A DNA stretch of 64,000 nt from Aliiroseovarius salicola (GCF_027891095.1 NZ_JAQIIO010000004.1:124001-188000); one strand, 5' to 3'; positions 44,281-54,468 are shown, counted from the first letter of the stretch. The notes: a model not told the origin generated them from the letters alone. Translations and numbers: made by a program.

Positions 44281-44985
44281 TCAATAGGTGCGGATCAACC
44301 CCACCAGTTTGCCCTGCACTTTGACAGACCCTTCAGGCAGGATCCGGGTCTCGTAATTCGGGTTGGCAGCCTCCAGCGCAATCATCCCGTTGGTCTTGCG
44401 AAAGCGTTTCAGCGTTGCTTCATATCCTTCGACCTGGGCCACAACAATTTCGCCATTCTGAGCGTCGCTGGCTTCACGGATCACCACGACATCGCCATTG
44501 TTGATGCCGGCGTCGATCATGGAATCCCCTTTGACTTCAAGAGCATAGTGGTGCCCCCCGTGGCCCAGCATGGTCTGAGGAACCGAGACATGCTGCGCCC
44601 CATCGGTGATGGCCTCGATCGGCACACCGGCGGCGATCCGTCCCAATAGCGGAAGGTCACTGATCCCAAGCGTGCTGGCACCTTCCAGCGGCACCGCGGC
44701 GGGCGGTGTCTCAGGACGAGAACCTTTGATCACCTTCGGTTCAAATCCGGCGTGGCCCCCGCTTTCCATGGTCTCGGGCAGTTTTACAATCTCGATCGCC
44801 CGCGCGCGATGGGCGAGACGGCGAATGAAGCCACGTTCTTCAAGTGCAGTGATCAGGCGGTGAATGCCGGACTTTGAGCGCAGGTCCAGCGCCTCTTTCA
44901 TCTCGTCAAAGCTTGGTGGAACGCCGTCACGTTGGATGCGCTTGTGGATAAAGCCAAGAAGTTCCAATTGTTTACGGGTCAGCAT
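44281..44985 (-). CDS. lexA: LexA repressor
   Basis: 234 residues. N-terminal winged helix '[19 protein letters not shown]' and '[21 protein letters not shown]'. The self-cleavage bond Ala-Gly is in '[14 protein letters not shown]', Ser in '[17 protein letters not shown]' and Lys in 'EATLKRFRK'. It represses SOS genes and is inactivated by RecA-ssDNA. A three-half-site LexA box is 90-110 bases upstream. Last gene of the trp-moa-moe block but with its own promoter. Confidence 0.96.
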   Translation of the reverse strand: MLTRKQLELLGFIHKRIQRDGVPPSFDEMKEALDLRSKSGIHRLITALEERGFIRRLAHRARAIEIVKLPETMESGGHAGFEPKVIKGSRPETPPAAVPLEGASTLGISDLPLLGRIAAGVPIEAITDGAQHVSVPQTMLGHGGHHYALEVKGDSMIDAGINNGDVVVIREASDAQNGEIVVAQVEGYEATLKRFRKTNGMIALEAANPNYETRILPEGSVKVQGKLVGLIRTY

Positions 44986-45073
44986 CTGCTCTTACCTCCG
45001 TTGTCGCTGGGGGCGCATTCCCCCGTGTGGGCAGTGTAAACACACGACCCCAACGTCCTGATTTTTCAATGAC

Positions 45074-45099
45074 GTTCAATCTCTGTTCTACCCATGTTC
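45074..45099. promoter_or_regulatory. Three-half-site LexA box upstream of lexA
   Basis: GTTC at 45074, 45085 and 45096, each 11 bases apart, giving two overlapping GTTC-N7-GTTC boxes, the Rhodobacterales LexA consensus. Supports autoregulation of lexA. Confidence 0.82.
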
Positions 45100-45163
45100 T
45101 CTTTTTGTGTCAACAAAAGGTAATAATTTGGTTAACACGGCAAAGGCGACGCAAACAAAGTTA

Positions 45164-46336
45164 CTAAATGGGCAAATATTCCATCTTGCTACCTGCCGCT
45201 TGTGCGTCATCAGATACCGGGCGGATGAGCAGTGCGTTTGCCCCGGCGAGCACCGACAAAAGGGCGCTATCTTGTTGATTGCAAGCGGTAATCATTCCGT
45301 TTGTGACCATGGCGCGCATGTAATGTTCACGCGGCCCATTGGCGGCAATAGGCTCTGCAAGGGCGGCTGTGCGGCGGGGTGCCGCTGACTTCCCAAGCCC
45401 CAGCATGGCGCGTAGCGCAGGAACCAGAAACACGTGACCGCAGACCATTGCAGAGACCGGGTTGCCAGGCAGTCCGATCACCGGGGTTTCGCCAAGTTTG
45501 CCGGCCATTAGGGGTTTGCCTGGGCGCATCGCCACTTTGTAAAAGCTGCGGGCCATGCCAAGTTCTTCGGTTACAGCTCCGACAAGATCATGATCACCAA
45601 CAGACGCCCCACCAATGGTCACAATCAAATCTGCCCCCTCACATAGATCAAAGGCCATCCGAAGGCTGTCTCGATTGTCCCGTGCGATCGGCAACATCCG
45701 TGCTTCGCCCCCGTTTTCTTCGATCATGGCTTTCAGGCCAAACGTGTTGGAGGAAATGATCTGATCGGGGCCGGGATCTTCACCGGGCATGACCAATTCA
45801 TCCCCCGTGGCCATCAGCGCAACAACGGGTTTGCGTCGCACCGTCACTTTTGGTGCGTTCATGGCGGCGATCAGTGCAAGATGCGCTGGGGTAAGCACCA
45901 AAGGAGCCTCAACCTGATCGCCTACGGCGAAATCTGCGCCTGCAGGGCGAACGTGTGGTCCTTTATCGAGCTTGCGCGCAAGAGTGATCAGATCGCCCTT
46001 GCGCGTCACATCTTCTTGAATGATCACCCGGTCTGCGCCTTCCGGCATCGGGGCGCCGGTGAAAATACGCACGCATTGGCCCGCGCCGATCTTGCCATCA
46101 AACCCGTGGCCAGCCGCGCTTTCACCGATCACGCGGAACATCGCCTCCGGGTCGGCTTCTACCCCGTTCACGGCGTAGCCATCCATTGCAGAGGCGGCGA
46201 AAGGAGGTTGCTGACGGGTTGCAGTAACTGGCGAAGCGAGCACACGGTTGGCTGCCTGGGCCAGTGGGACGTCTTCCGTGTCCAGCGGATCAACAAGTGA
46301 AAACAGGTTTGCCAGCGCTTCGGTGACGGGGATCAT
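45164..46336 (-). CDS. moeA: Molybdopterin molybdotransferase MoeA
   Basis: 390 residues. MoeA/gephyrin-E fold: 'PPFAASAMDGYAV' (substrate loop), 'VRIFTGAPMPEGADRVI', 'LMATGDELVMPGE', 'TIGGASVGDHDLV' and 'AMRPGKPLMAG'. It inserts molybdate into adenylylated molybdopterin. It is 106 bases downstream of moaC and upstream of lexA. Confidence 0.95.
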   Translation of the reverse strand: MIPVTEALANLFSLVDPLDTEDVPLAQAANRVLASPVTATRQQPPFAASAMDGYAVNGVEADPEAMFRVIGESAAGHGFDGKIGAGQCVRIFTGAPMPEGADRVIIQEDVTRKGDLITLARKLDKGPHVRPAGADFAVGDQVEAPLVLTPAHLALIAAMNAPKVTVRRKPVVALMATGDELVMPGEDPGPDQIISSNTFGLKAMIEENGGEARMLPIARDNRDSLRMAFDLCEGADLIVTIGGASVGDHDLVGAVTEELGMARSFYKVAMRPGKPLMAGKLGETPVIGLPGNPVSAMVCGHVFLVPALRAMLGLGKSAAPRRTAALAEPIAANGPREHYMRAMVTNGMITACNQQDSALLSVLAGANALLIRPVSDDAQAAGSKMEYLPI

Positions 46337-46442
46337 GATATGGCCTCGTGGTTGAATTGGTCCCGCCGGATGGATTTGCGGGCAGGATCCGAACTGGCAG
46401 GTTTTGCGTCTGACTTCCTTGAACTACATCAAATTTGATGTT

Positions 46443-46922
46443 TTAGCGTTCATACACACCCGACTTGCCACCTTCCTTGCGAAGAAGGCGGATATCTTTG
46501 ATTTCCATCCCTTTTTCTGCCGCCTTAAGCATATCGTAGACGGTAAGCGCAGCAACGGAAACGGCGGTGAGCGCTTCCATTTCCACACCCGTTTGCCCGC
46601 CGGTCTTGACGGTGGCGGTGATCCGCACGCCGGGAAGGTCGGGTGCCGGTTCCAGTTCCAGCGCAACCTTGGTGATCGGCAGCGGGTGGCAGAGCGGGAT
46701 CAGGGCTGATGTCTGCTTGCAGCCCATGATGCCCGCAAGTCGCGCCACGCCCAGAACGTCACCTTTCTTGGCGGTGCCATCGGTGATCAGCGCCAGCGTT
46801 TCCGGGGTCATTTTCACAAACCCTTCGGCCAGCGCCATGCGGTCAGTCACGGCTTTGTCGGACACATCCACCATATGGGCCTGTCCGTCGGCGTCGAAAT
46901 GAGTAAGGGGGCTGTCAGACAT
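46443..46922 (-). CDS. moaC: Cyclic pyranopterin monophosphate synthase MoaC
   Basis: 159 residues. '[22 protein letters not shown]' with the catalytic Lys region, '[29 protein letters not shown]' conserved core, and '[10 protein letters not shown]'. It makes cPMP, the first molybdenum-cofactor intermediate. 10 bases after trpC, same transcript likely. Confidence 0.96.
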   Translation of the reverse strand: MSDSPLTHFDADGQAHMVDVSDKAVTDRMALAEGFVKMTPETLALITDGTAKKGDVLGVARLAGIMGCKQTSALIPLCHPLPITKVALELEPAPDLPGVRITATVKTGGQTGVEMEALTAVSVAALTVYDMLKAAEKGMEIKDIRLLRKEGGKSGVYER

Positions 46923-46931
46923 GGTGATACC

Positions 46932-47735
46932 TCAAGCAGGTACAGGGTTGGCAAGAAGGGCGCGGGTGGCGGCTTCGACATTATCCTGACGCATCAGGCT
47001 TTCGCCAATCAGGAAGGTGCGGGCGCCGTATTCGGCCATATCGGCCAGATCCTGCGGGGTGAAAAGCCCACTTTCGCAGATCAGATGACGGTCGTCCGGG
47101 GCCAGTTTCGACAGTCGGCGCGTGGTGTCGAGTGTGGTCTCAAATGTCTTGAGGTTTCGGTTGTTCACACCGAGAAGCGGAGATTTCAACGCCACGGCTC
47201 GTTCTAACTCTGCCTCGTCATGCACCTCGATCAGGACATCCATACCCCAGGAAAAGGCCGCGTCTTCAAGCTCTTGTGCTTGAGCATCAGAGACTGAGGC
47301 CATGATGATCAGGATGCAATCGGCCCCCAGCGCACGCGCCTCGGCCACCTGATAGGTATCATACATGAAATCCTTGCGCAGGGCAGGAAGTGAGACGGCG
47401 GAACGGGCCGCCACGAGGAACTCGTCTGCGCCCTGAAAGCTCGGCCCATCGGTGAGCACGGAAAGGCAGGTGGCTCCACCAGCTTCATAAGCCTTGGCAA
47501 TTTCGAGCGGATTGAAATCAGGGCGGATAAGCCCTTTCGAGGGGCTCGCTTTTTTCACTTCTGCAATCAGCCCATAACCGGTTTTCGAGGCCTCGAAGAG
47601 GGCGTTCGCAAACCCACGGGTGGGGGAAGCCTCGCGCGCGGCGGCCTCGACTTCGGCAATCGGGCGGCGGGCCTTGCAGTCGGCCACATGCTCCAGCTTG
47701 TAAGCCTTGATCTTGTCGAGAACGGTCTGGGTCAT
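46932..47735 (-). CDS. trpC: Indole-3-glycerol-phosphate synthase
   Basis: 267 residues, TIM barrel. '[19 protein letters not shown]' carries the conserved Lys and substrate loop, '[14 protein letters not shown]', '[17 protein letters not shown]' and '[11 protein letters not shown]' follow. Converts CdRP to indole-3-glycerol phosphate in tryptophan synthesis. Starts 4 bases after the ung stop. Confidence 0.96.
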   Translation of the reverse strand: MTQTVLDKIKAYKLEHVADCKARRPIAEVEAAAREASPTRGFANALFEASKTGYGLIAEVKKASPSKGLIRPDFNPLEIAKAYEAGGATCLSVLTDGPSFQGADEFLVAARSAVSLPALRKDFMYDTYQVAEARALGADCILIIMASVSDAQAQELEDAAFSWGMDVLIEVHDEAELERAVALKSPLLGVNNRNLKTFETTLDTTRRLSKLAPDDRHLICESGLFTPQDLADMAEYGARTFLIGESLMRQDNVEAATRALLANPVPA

Positions 47736-47739
47736 GTGT

Positions 47740-48378
47740 TCACCATGCTATTGGGGTCTGGCCCTGATCTGTAAGCCAATTATTGACGGATGAAAACGGG
47801 CGTGAGCCGAAAAAACCGCGCCGGGCCGAGAGGGGCGAGGGGTGAGCGGTTTTCAGGATCAGATGCGGGCCGGGCCGGATGTGTCGCTCTAGCTTCTGAG
47901 CATTGTTGCCCCAGAGGATGAAGGCAGTCGGGCGTCCAGAGACTCGATCCAGAACCTGATACACCAACCTGTCCCACCCCAGTTTCTGATGGGCGTTCGC
48001 CTCACCCGCCGGAACAGACAGGGCAGTGTTGAGGAGCAAAACGCCCTGTTGTGCCCAATCCGACAGGTCGCCATTCGGGCGCAGGATGCCGAGATCGGTT
48101 TCCAACTCGCTGTAGATGTTTTTCAGGGAACGGGGCAAGGGCTGCACATCAGGTTCAACCGAAAAGGCCAATCCGTTGGCATGTCCGCGAGTGGGGTAAG
48201 GATCCTGGCCGAGGATCACCACCCGCACATCATTTGGACGAGCAGCGTTCAGGGCAGCGAAGCGACGATCTTTTGGAGGAAGGATTTCGCGCGGGTCGGC
48301 GTTGAGCGCTTTGTTAATGGCGGGCCAATCCTCCGTAAAGAATGGCAGATCGGACCAATTTGAAGGGATGTGAGGCAT
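47740..48378 (-). CDS. ung: Uracil-DNA glycosylase, family 1
   Basis: 212 residues. Water-activating loop '[20 protein letters not shown]', '[19 protein letters not shown]', uracil-binding '[12 protein letters not shown]' and '[18 protein letters not shown]'. Removes uracil from DNA. It interrupts the usual trpD-trpC neighbourhood and probably is expressed with trpC. An 8-bp tandem repeat lies about 45 bases upstream. Confidence 0.95.
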   Translation of the reverse strand: MPHIPSNWSDLPFFTEDWPAINKALNADPREILPPKDRRFAALNAARPNDVRVVILGQDPYPTRGHANGLAFSVEPDVQPLPRSLKNIYSELETDLGILRPNGDLSDWAQQGVLLLNTALSVPAGEANAHQKLGWDRLVYQVLDRVSGRPTAFILWGNNAQKLERHIRPGPHLILKTAHPSPLSARRGFFGSRPFSSVNNWLTDQGQTPIAW

Positions 48379-48422
48379 GGGGCGCTTTGTCTTGACAGGG
48401 CCGGTGTAGGGCGCATTTCGAA

Positions 48423-48491
48423 GAAAACTAGAAAACTAGAAAACTAGAAAACTAGAAAACTAGAAAACTAGAAAACTAGTTTTCTGGTTTT
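48423..48491. repeat. 8-bp tandem repeat (GAAAACTA x7) upstream of ung
   Basis: Seven exact GAAAACTA units at 48423-48478, then GTTTTC, which pairs with the last unit (GAAAAC-TA-GTTTTC), and a TGGTTTTTTT tail. It is not a CRISPR: no spacers. Confidence 0.92.
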
Positions 48492-48533
48492 TTTGGGCCT
48501 CCTGACAGTTGGGTCGCCAAGAAGCCTGTGCCT

Positions 48534-49553
48534 TTATCTTTCTTTGGACGTGATCTGCGCCAGCATTTCGATCCGCTTCAGAGCCTGTCCACTGTCGATG
48601 CTTTCAGCAGCCTGCGCTGCCCCATCTTTAAGGTTGGATGCCTTGTCCGCCACAACCAAAGCCGCCGCCGCATTCAGCAAAACCGCGTCGCGATAGGCGG
48701 ATGTCTCACCTTGCAAAAGAGCGCGGAACGCCTTGGCGTTTTCCGCAGGCTCCCCCCCCATGATTGCTTCAAAGGGATGTTCCGGCAGGCCTGCTTCTTC
48801 GGGGTGGACCTCAAATTCACTCACCGCACCATTATCCAATGCTGCGACCCAGCTCACCCCGGCAATTGACAATTCGTCGGTGCCATCAGAGCCATGCACC
48901 AACCAGGCCTTCTCCGACCCGAGCAATCCGAGTGTTTCGGCCATGGGGCGGATGAGCTCACGGGAAAACGCGCCAGTCAGTTGCCGTTTGACACCCGCCG
49001 GGTTTGTGAGCGGCCCGAGAATATTGAAAATGGTACGTGTGCCCAGTTCGGCCCGCGTCGGCATCACATGGGCAATCGCTGGGTGGTGCATGGGGGCCAT
49101 CATGAATGCAATACCTGCCTCGCGCAGGGCCTCTTCCACTACATCGGCCCCGACCATCACATTCACGCCCATTTCGGTCAGCGCATCAGCAGCGCCCGAT
49201 TTGGACGAGAGGTTGCGATTGCCATGTTTGGCCACAGTCACACCCGCACCGGCCACCACAAAGGCGGTGGCGGTAGAGATGTTCAGGGTGCCTTTGCCAT
49301 CGCCCCCGGTGCCGACGATGTCCATCGCCCCATCTGGCGCCTTCACCGGACGGCATTTGGCGCGCATCACAGCAGCGGCTGCGGCATATTCCTCGACCGT
49401 TTCGCCACGGGTGCGCAGTGCCATAAGAAACCCACCGATCTGGCTTGGCGTGGCTTCGCCCTCGAACAGGATGTCAAACGCCTCTTCCGCTTCCGAACGC
49501 GTCAGCGATCGGTCAGCAGCGGCAGCAATCAGCGGTTTGATGCGGTCACTCAT
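48534..49553 (-). CDS. trpD: Anthranilate phosphoribosyltransferase
   Basis: 339 residues. PRPP and Mg sites '[17 protein letters not shown]', '[19 protein letters not shown]', '[18 protein letters not shown]' and '[14 protein letters not shown]'. Adds the phosphoribosyl group to anthranilate. It overlaps trpG by four bases (ATGA), so translation is coupled. Confidence 0.96.
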   Translation of the reverse strand: MSDRIKPLIAAAADRSLTRSEAEEAFDILFEGEATPSQIGGFLMALRTRGETVEEYAAAAAVMRAKCRPVKAPDGAMDIVGTGGDGKGTLNISTATAFVVAGAGVTVAKHGNRNLSSKSGAADALTEMGVNVMVGADVVEEALREAGIAFMMAPMHHPAIAHVMPTRAELGTRTIFNILGPLTNPAGVKRQLTGAFSRELIRPMAETLGLLGSEKAWLVHGSDGTDELSIAGVSWVAALDNGAVSEFEVHPEEAGLPEHPFEAIMGGEPAENAKAFRALLQGETSAYRDAVLLNAAAALVVADKASNLKDGAAQAAESIDSGQALKRIEMLAQITSKER

Positions 49554-50158
49554 GCGGCGTCCCCTTTGGCAAGAGGTTTCACATTTACCCCCGCGGTTTT
49601 CAGAAAATTGGCGAGCATGGCATGGCCATGCTCTGAGCGGATGCTTTCCGGGTGAAACTGCACCCCTTCGATCGGCAGCTCTTTATGGCGCAGACCCATG
49701 ATCATGCCGTCTTCCAACCACGCGGTGATCTCGAGACATTCCGGGAGGCTTTCACGATCCACGATTAGCGAGTGGTAGCGGGTGGCTTCCAGCGGGCTGG
49801 GCAGTCCCTCGAACACGCCTTTGCCTGCGTGATGCATCGTGCCCATCTTGCCGTGAACAATCTCGCCCGCGCGCACCACCTTGCCGCCAAAGGCCTGACC
49901 GATGGTCTGATGGCCAAGACACACCCCCAATAGCGGCAGCTTGGCCTTGGCTGCAGCAGCGGTCAGCTCAAGGCAGATCCCTGCCTGATCCGGATCACAC
50001 GGGCCGGGTGACAACAGGATCCCCTGCGGCTTTTTCGCCAGCACTTCGTCCACGCTCAGGGCGTCATTGCGCCAAACCTCGACCTCGGCCCCCATTTCGC
50101 CCAGATAATGGACAAGGTTGTAGGTAAAGCTGTCATAATTGTCGATCAGCAGGATCAT
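49550..50158 (-). CDS. trpG: Anthranilate synthase component II (glutamine amidotransferase)
   Basis: 202 residues. '[19 protein letters not shown]', '[15 protein letters not shown]', nucleophile Cys in '[17 protein letters not shown]' and '[15 protein letters not shown]'. Supplies ammonia to TrpE. ATG 50158 chosen; a 10-codon longer frame lacks a ribosome site. trpE is not in the window, so it must lie elsewhere, or beyond the divergent gene. Confidence 0.95.
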   Translation of the reverse strand: MILLIDNYDSFTYNLVHYLGEMGAEVEVWRNDALSVDEVLAKKPQGILLSPGPCDPDQAGICLELTAAAAKAKLPLLGVCLGHQTIGQAFGGKVVRAGEIVHGKMGTMHHAGKGVFEGLPSPLEATRYHSLIVDRESLPECLEITAWLEDGMIMGLRHKELPIEGVQFHPESIRSEHGHAMLANFLKTAGVNVKPLAKGDAA

Positions 50159-50335
50159 CAGCTGGCCTTTCCACATTTGGCGGCGCAACGGGGGTTACGC
50201 TCGCATCCCATCCGGCTATACATGTTCCAGACCTGCCTCTCTGGTCAAGGGGGGCATCTGGACTGGATGAGGCAAGACGGTGAAAATTGCACAGAAGCTG
50301 TGCAGATCGTCTGGTGATGTTCGAGGAGAGCACGT

Positions 50336-51940
50336 ATGTCACGAGGGTTTCTGTCAGGAGCGGCCGTAGGGGCCGTTGTCTCCGGTTTGGGGCTTGCGAT
50401 TCTGTCGATCACGACCGAGCCACCGGAGAATATTTCGGGGCAGCTTGAAGTGATGCCGGCATCGGCAACTGAAACCCAACCTTTGCCCACCCCGCCTGAA
50501 ACGGCGTCTCCGGAAGATAGCATCGTTGCGCCAGCTGACGCTGAAACAGATCCTGATCCTGTGGAGGATATCGCAACAGTGGAGGCTCCCGACGGGGAGG
50601 CAACCGACGCGGAAACAGCCGAAGCGGAGACAGGTGTCGAACCTGATCCCGCCCCGAGCATGGTAGATCCAAACGCCGATCCCGCGCCGCTGGTTGCACC
50701 GGACACCGCAGACACCGCACCTTCCTTGCCAGCCGCCGAAATCCAGAATGACGCGGGATCTTCTGAAGCTGCGCCCGTCGCACCGGAAATGACGGTGCTG
50801 GATCCGGCGCCAATTGAGCTTCCTGCCGGGCCCGCTGCATCCGTGGAAGAAAGCAGCCCAGAGACCATGCCGCCCGTTTCGGATCAATTGGCGCAGCTCC
50901 CACAGATCGAATCAATACCTGATCTGCCGACACCTACCGACCAGCCTGCCAATGGGGCAGCTATGCCAGAGGTTCCAATCGCGTCGCTGGACGCCCCTGA
51001 TCCGCTTCCCGAGGTGGAGCAGGATGAGGTGTCCCCTCCCAGTCCAGATGTTTCAGTTGATGAGGGAAGCAAGGGTGCATCAGAGGTCGAAGCAGATCCG
51101 AACCCCACAGAGCGTTCTGGCATCAAAAGTGATCCCGTCGCTCCGATTGGGGATCTGGCCCCCAATGTGACCACAGACCGGTTGCCCAGCATCGGAAGTG
51201 ACGAGGGGGAAGAGCAAGGCGACACCCAAACTGCTGAGATATCCACCGAGGTTACATCGCAATCTCCATTGGCTATTATCCGGAATTCTGTGCCCTTCAC
51301 ACCGGTAGAAGATCTGCCCACCCTTGCCATTCTCCTGAAGGATGAAGGTGGAGCTCAGACTGCACTTGGTGACCTGTCGGCATTGCCATTTCCAGTCACT
51401 TTTGTGGTTGAGGCCAATGCGCCAGATGCCGCAGAGGCCATCGCCCGCTACCGTGCTGCTGGGGCCGAAGTCGTTGTGGAAGCTGGGCTTCCTGCCAATT
51501 CCACTCCGGTCGATGCGGAAGTGAATTTTCAAGTCCAGTCAGACATTATGAATATGGGCAGCGCCGTGTTGATGGCAATTGACAGCGGGTTTCAGGAAAA
51601 CTCTGATCTGGCCAAACAGATCGCTGCGATCCTTGTCGCTTCAGGCCATGGGCTGATCAGCCATCCGAAAGGGTTGAGCACCGGACACCGGTTGGCCCTA
51701 AAGGCGGGGGTGCCTGCTGGTGTGATCTTCCGTGATGTGGATGGGGCTGGCCAGAATGCCCGTGCCATTGGCCGCTTTATGGACAATGCGGCCTTCAAAT
51801 CCCGTCAGAGCGGCGGAGGGGTGATCGTTTATGCCCGGGCTCGTCCGGAAACCCTACAGGCGCTAATCGCCTGGAGTTTGGGCAACCGTGCGGCGACGGT
51901 TACACTGGCGCCTGCGAGTGCGGTTTTGCTTGGTGATTGA
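50336..51940 (+). CDS. Divergent polysaccharide deacetylase family protein
   Basis: 534 residues. N-terminal membrane anchor 'FLSGAAVGAVVSGLGLAILSI', then about 280 residues of Pro/Ala/Glu/Asp-rich low complexity, then a C-terminal domain (from about 320) with 'TLAILLKDEGGAQTALG' and 'FPVTFVVEANAPDAAEAIARYRAAGAEVVVEAGL', like PF04748. The acidic linker may span the periplasm. In Rhodobacterales this gene stands beside trpG. The enzyme's target is unknown, perhaps murein. Confidence 0.82.
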   Translation: MSRGFLSGAAVGAVVSGLGLAILSITTEPPENISGQLEVMPASATETQPLPTPPETASPEDSIVAPADAETDPDPVEDIATVEAPDGEATDAETAEAETGVEPDPAPSMVDPNADPAPLVAPDTADTAPSLPAAEIQNDAGSSEAAPVAPEMTVLDPAPIELPAGPAASVEESSPETMPPVSDQLAQLPQIESIPDLPTPTDQPANGAAMPEVPIASLDAPDPLPEVEQDEVSPPSPDVSVDEGSKGASEVEADPNPTERSGIKSDPVAPIGDLAPNVTTDRLPSIGSDEGEEQGDTQTAEISTEVTSQSPLAIIRNSVPFTPVEDLPTLAILLKDEGGAQTALGDLSALPFPVTFVVEANAPDAAEAIARYRAAGAEVVVEAGLPANSTPVDAEVNFQVQSDIMNMGSAVLMAIDSGFQENSDLAKQIAAILVASGHGLISHPKGLSTGHRLALKAGVPAGVIFRDVDGAGQNARAIGRFMDNAAFKSRQSGGGVIVYARARPETLQALIAWSLGNRAATVTLAPASAVLLGD

Positions 51941-52247
51941 GGAGAAAGGCACGTTGCCCACTCGCCGAGTGAACGCGCTTACCTGAGAACGTCCCTGCAC
52001 GAAAAATCTCCTGCGTCACCCGCGCTGAGTGCCTGCGAGCTTTTGATGCGATGATTTGCGCCATGTGCCCTTTGACGATGTCGGGCCTGAGAATGTAGCC
52101 GCGAGCAGGACCCCTATACGTTTCAGGCAGAGACAGGACCAACGGTGCCCTGGAATGGTAAAGCCAGGTCTCGGTGGCACTGATCCTGTGCAAATGGCTC
52201 TGGTCCCCGGCAATCATGTGTCGGTTTTCAACAGGTAAGATATGCGG
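51941..52247. other. Intergenic region, no gene supported
   Basis: About 300 bases of ordinary composition between two converging genes. Small open frames on both strands lack ribosome sites and families. Confidence 0.5.
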
Positions 52248-53027
52248 TCACGAGCGGCTGGTCAGATTTGACCGAAGCTCTACCATCGATTTTCCAAGAC
52301 GGAAGGGGGCGGCAAAGCTAACGAGGCAAAGGGCAAGGATTTGCAGCACCAGAATATGGGCATTCTCCTGCAGGTATTTCCATTCCTCCTGTAACTTCCC
52401 AACTTGATCAATCAGAGTGTCATAACTTTGCGCAAGGACTTGGAAATCGCCAGCAATGGCTGGTTCGTCAGGGCGCAACGCGGTGACCGCTGCATCGGTC
52501 TCCATGTCCCGAGAGGCGAACACCAGAAATCGTTCAATGTCGAACGCATCCGCCTTGGCGACCATATCCTTCATATCCTGTCGCGCCCTTTGTGTGTGGT
52601 CGCTCACCAATAGGCTGAGGCCGGTCAGCGGCGCCACCTCTTGGGTTACTTCGATGAAAAGCGGCAATTCGGCATTGGTGGCGGTGGACGCGGAAAGGTA
52701 TTCAATCTTTTCACAAAGGACGGCCACCTTCGGGGAAATTCCCTGATCGCAATAGCGCAGACGAAACCGCGCCGCATCCTGATCAAAATCAGAAGTTGCC
52801 GCATATGCGAGGTCGATCTGCCGGTCGAGTCGCGAACTGTCCGCGGTGTATAGTCCGGCGATGATCGCAACCAGTGCTCCCATGCCGCCAAGCACAACCC
52901 AGACCAGATCTGCGAGCAACCACGCTCTGTGACCCGGAGGTTTGCGAAACAGAAAAAGGGTGCCAATGCAGCCCAGCAGGAACAGGGACAGAAGCAGATG
53001 CAGCTGATAGGTGGTCACAAAACTCAT
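52248..53027 (-). CDS. Membrane protein of unknown function
   Basis: 259 residues. Two N-terminal helices ('HLLLSLFLLGCIGTLFLF' and 'LLADLVWVVLGGMGALVAII'), a long soluble segment with two cysteines and helical coils, and a C-terminal helix 'ILVLQILALCLVSFAAPF'. Probably an inner-membrane sensor- or scaffold-like protein. No known domain recognised. Confidence 0.75.
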   Translation of the reverse strand: MSFVTTYQLHLLLSLFLLGCIGTLFLFRKPPGHRAWLLADLVWVVLGGMGALVAIIAGLYTADSSRLDRQIDLAYAATSDFDQDAARFRLRYCDQGISPKVAVLCEKIEYLSASTATNAELPLFIEVTQEVAPLTGLSLLVSDHTQRARQDMKDMVAKADAFDIERFLVFASRDMETDAAVTALRPDEPAIAGDFQVLAQSYDTLIDQVGKLQEEWKYLQENAHILVLQILALCLVSFAAPFRLGKSMVELRSNLTSRS

Positions 53028-53213
53028 GCGCGGAGTTTACGAGGGATCGGTGGTTGCACAACAGGGTTCCGCGAGGTGTGAGGGATTGTGATCTAGGCTG
53101 ATCAACTGGTCAGGCTGACCCTGACGGGGGGCTGTGGTATGATAGTGGGGCAGGACCGAAGGGGCAGGGTGCTGGCGGAGATCTATCCTTTCTTCAAAAA
53201 AAAGGAGCTTCTC

Positions 53214-53546
53214 ATGTCTTATTATTTGTTCCGCGGCAAATACAGCAATGCTGCATTGAAATCTCTTGTTGATAATCCCGAGGACCGGGAAAAAGCCGCA
53301 GGCGAGATGATTGCCGCGCTTGGGGGCAAGCTGCATCATTTGTTTTTCGCCTTTGGTGAAGACGACGTGATCGCCCTGATCGAGGCGCCAAGTGACGAGG
53401 TCATGGCGACCTGTGCGCTTGTCGTCGGGGCATCGGGCACCATGTCGGCAGGCTCGACCACCAAACTGATGACACAGGATGAGGCTATGGCGGCAATGAA
53501 AGCAGCTGGAGCTGCACGGGCGGCCTATCGTCCGGTTGGGGGGTAA
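53214..53546 (+). CDS. GYD-domain protein
   Basis: 110 residues. 'KLHHLFFAFGEDDVIALIEAPSDEVMATCAL' matches the GYD (ferredoxin-like) domain seen in small proteobacterial proteins, role unknown. ATG 53214 follows AAAGGAG. Paired with the DUF1330 gene 30 bases downstream. Confidence 0.85.
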   Translation: MSYYLFRGKYSNAALKSLVDNPEDREKAAGEMIAALGGKLHHLFFAFGEDDVIALIEAPSDEVMATCALVVGASGTMSAGSTTKLMTQDEAMAAMKAAGAARAAYRPVGG

Positions 53547-53576
53547 TCAAAGCCACATCAGGAAAAGGAGGGGGCG

Positions 53577-53864
53577 ATGGCAAAGGGCTATCTGATTGCC
53601 AATATCCGTGTGCATGACGCCGAGGCGTTTGAGGAATTCAAACGCCTCTCCGGTGCAGCGATTGCGGATTATGGCGGCAAGATTTTGGCGCGCGATCCAG
53701 ATGCGGATTATCGCGAGGGGGGCGCGCGTGGGTTGGTCACGTTGATCGAGTTTGAAAGCCCCGAAGTGGCTCAGGCGTTTTACGACAGCACGGCCTATTC
53801 AGCGGCACGGCGCGTGCGTGAAAAGATTTCGCAAACCGATCTTGTGCTGGTGACGGGATTGTAA
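53577..53864 (+). CDS. DUF1330 protein (dimeric alpha-beta barrel)
   Basis: 95 residues. 'KGYLIANIRVHDAEAFEEFK' and 'TLIEFESPEVAQAFYDSTAYSAARRVR' fit DUF1330. Possible small enzyme of stress or secondary metabolism; function not established. Follows AAAGGAGG. The palindromic repeat copy 4 lies directly after its stop. Confidence 0.88.
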   Translation: MAKGYLIANIRVHDAEAFEEFKRLSGAAIADYGGKILARDPDADYREGGARGLVTLIEFESPEVAQAFYDSTAYSAARRVREKISQTDLVLVTGL

Positions 53865-53909
53865 GGGGCGCTGCCCCTCGCGCTTTGCGCTCACCCCGGG
53901 ATATTTCAT
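53864..53909 (-). repeat. Dispersed palindromic repeat, copy 4
   Basis: Reverse-oriented AGGGGCGCTGCCCCT, CGCGCTTTGCGC stem and TCACCCCGGGATATTTC. Directly after the DUF1330 stop. Confidence 0.8.
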
Positions 53910-53924
53910 GGCAAGAGGAAGGGG

Positions 53925-54431
53925 TTACAATTTCATCTCGAAAAACAGGAGATGCCCGGCGGCGATTTCTGGCACGTCCTGATAAGGACCACGCGCTTTA
54001 AATCCCATGGAAAAATATAGTTTCTGGGCAGATTCCAGTGGCTTTGACGTGTCCATCAGGATGCGTTTGTACCCTGATGTGCGGGCCGTATCGATCAGGG
54101 ATTTCATGATCGCATAACCCGCGCCCGTGCCCCGCGCGGCATCGGTAACGTAGACCCGTTTGATCTCAGCAGTGTCCGGGGCAAAGGGGTAATACATGCC
54201 GCAGCCTACAACCTCATCGCCATTCAGGGCCAAGCGTATGGCACCTGTGGGAGGAGCATGTTCCTGTTCAAGGTTTTCGATCAACTGCTGATATTTCTCA
54301 GCGGGGTAGACCGCGTCTACAATCTTGGCGTCAAAGGGGCTGAGGGCGCGCAGAAAGGCGTGATACTCCCAACAAAGACGCCGGACCGCATCAAGCTGGT
54401 CCGGCGTTTTCGGGTCTGTAATTTTCAACAT
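53925..54431 (-). CDS. GNAT N-acetyltransferase
   Basis: 168 residues. Acetyl-CoA site 'EIKRVYVTDAARGTGAGYAIMKSLIDTA' with R-G-x-G-x-G/A, and 'YKRILMDTSKPLESAQKLYFSMGF'. Substrate unknown. Downstream of enolase on the same strand with 37 bases between; ATG preceded by AAAGGAGC. Confidence 0.87.
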   Translation of the reverse strand: MLKITDPKTPDQLDAVRRLCWEYHAFLRALSPFDAKIVDAVYPAEKYQQLIENLEQEHAPPTGAIRLALNGDEVVGCGMYYPFAPDTAEIKRVYVTDAARGTGAGYAIMKSLIDTARTSGYKRILMDTSKPLESAQKLYFSMGFKARGPYQDVPEIAAGHLLFFEMKL

Positions 54432-54468
54432 GAAAAGCTCCTTTAAGTAGAGCTTACCACATCTGGAT

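Noticed and set aside
48423-48480. CRISPR-like repeat block
   Set aside because: Units of 8 bp are directly joined with no spacers; it is a simple tandem repeat.
51900-52217. 105-codon minus-strand frame between the deacetylase and membrane protein genes
   Set aside because: No ribosome-binding site, no family, and it overlaps the deacetylase 3' end.
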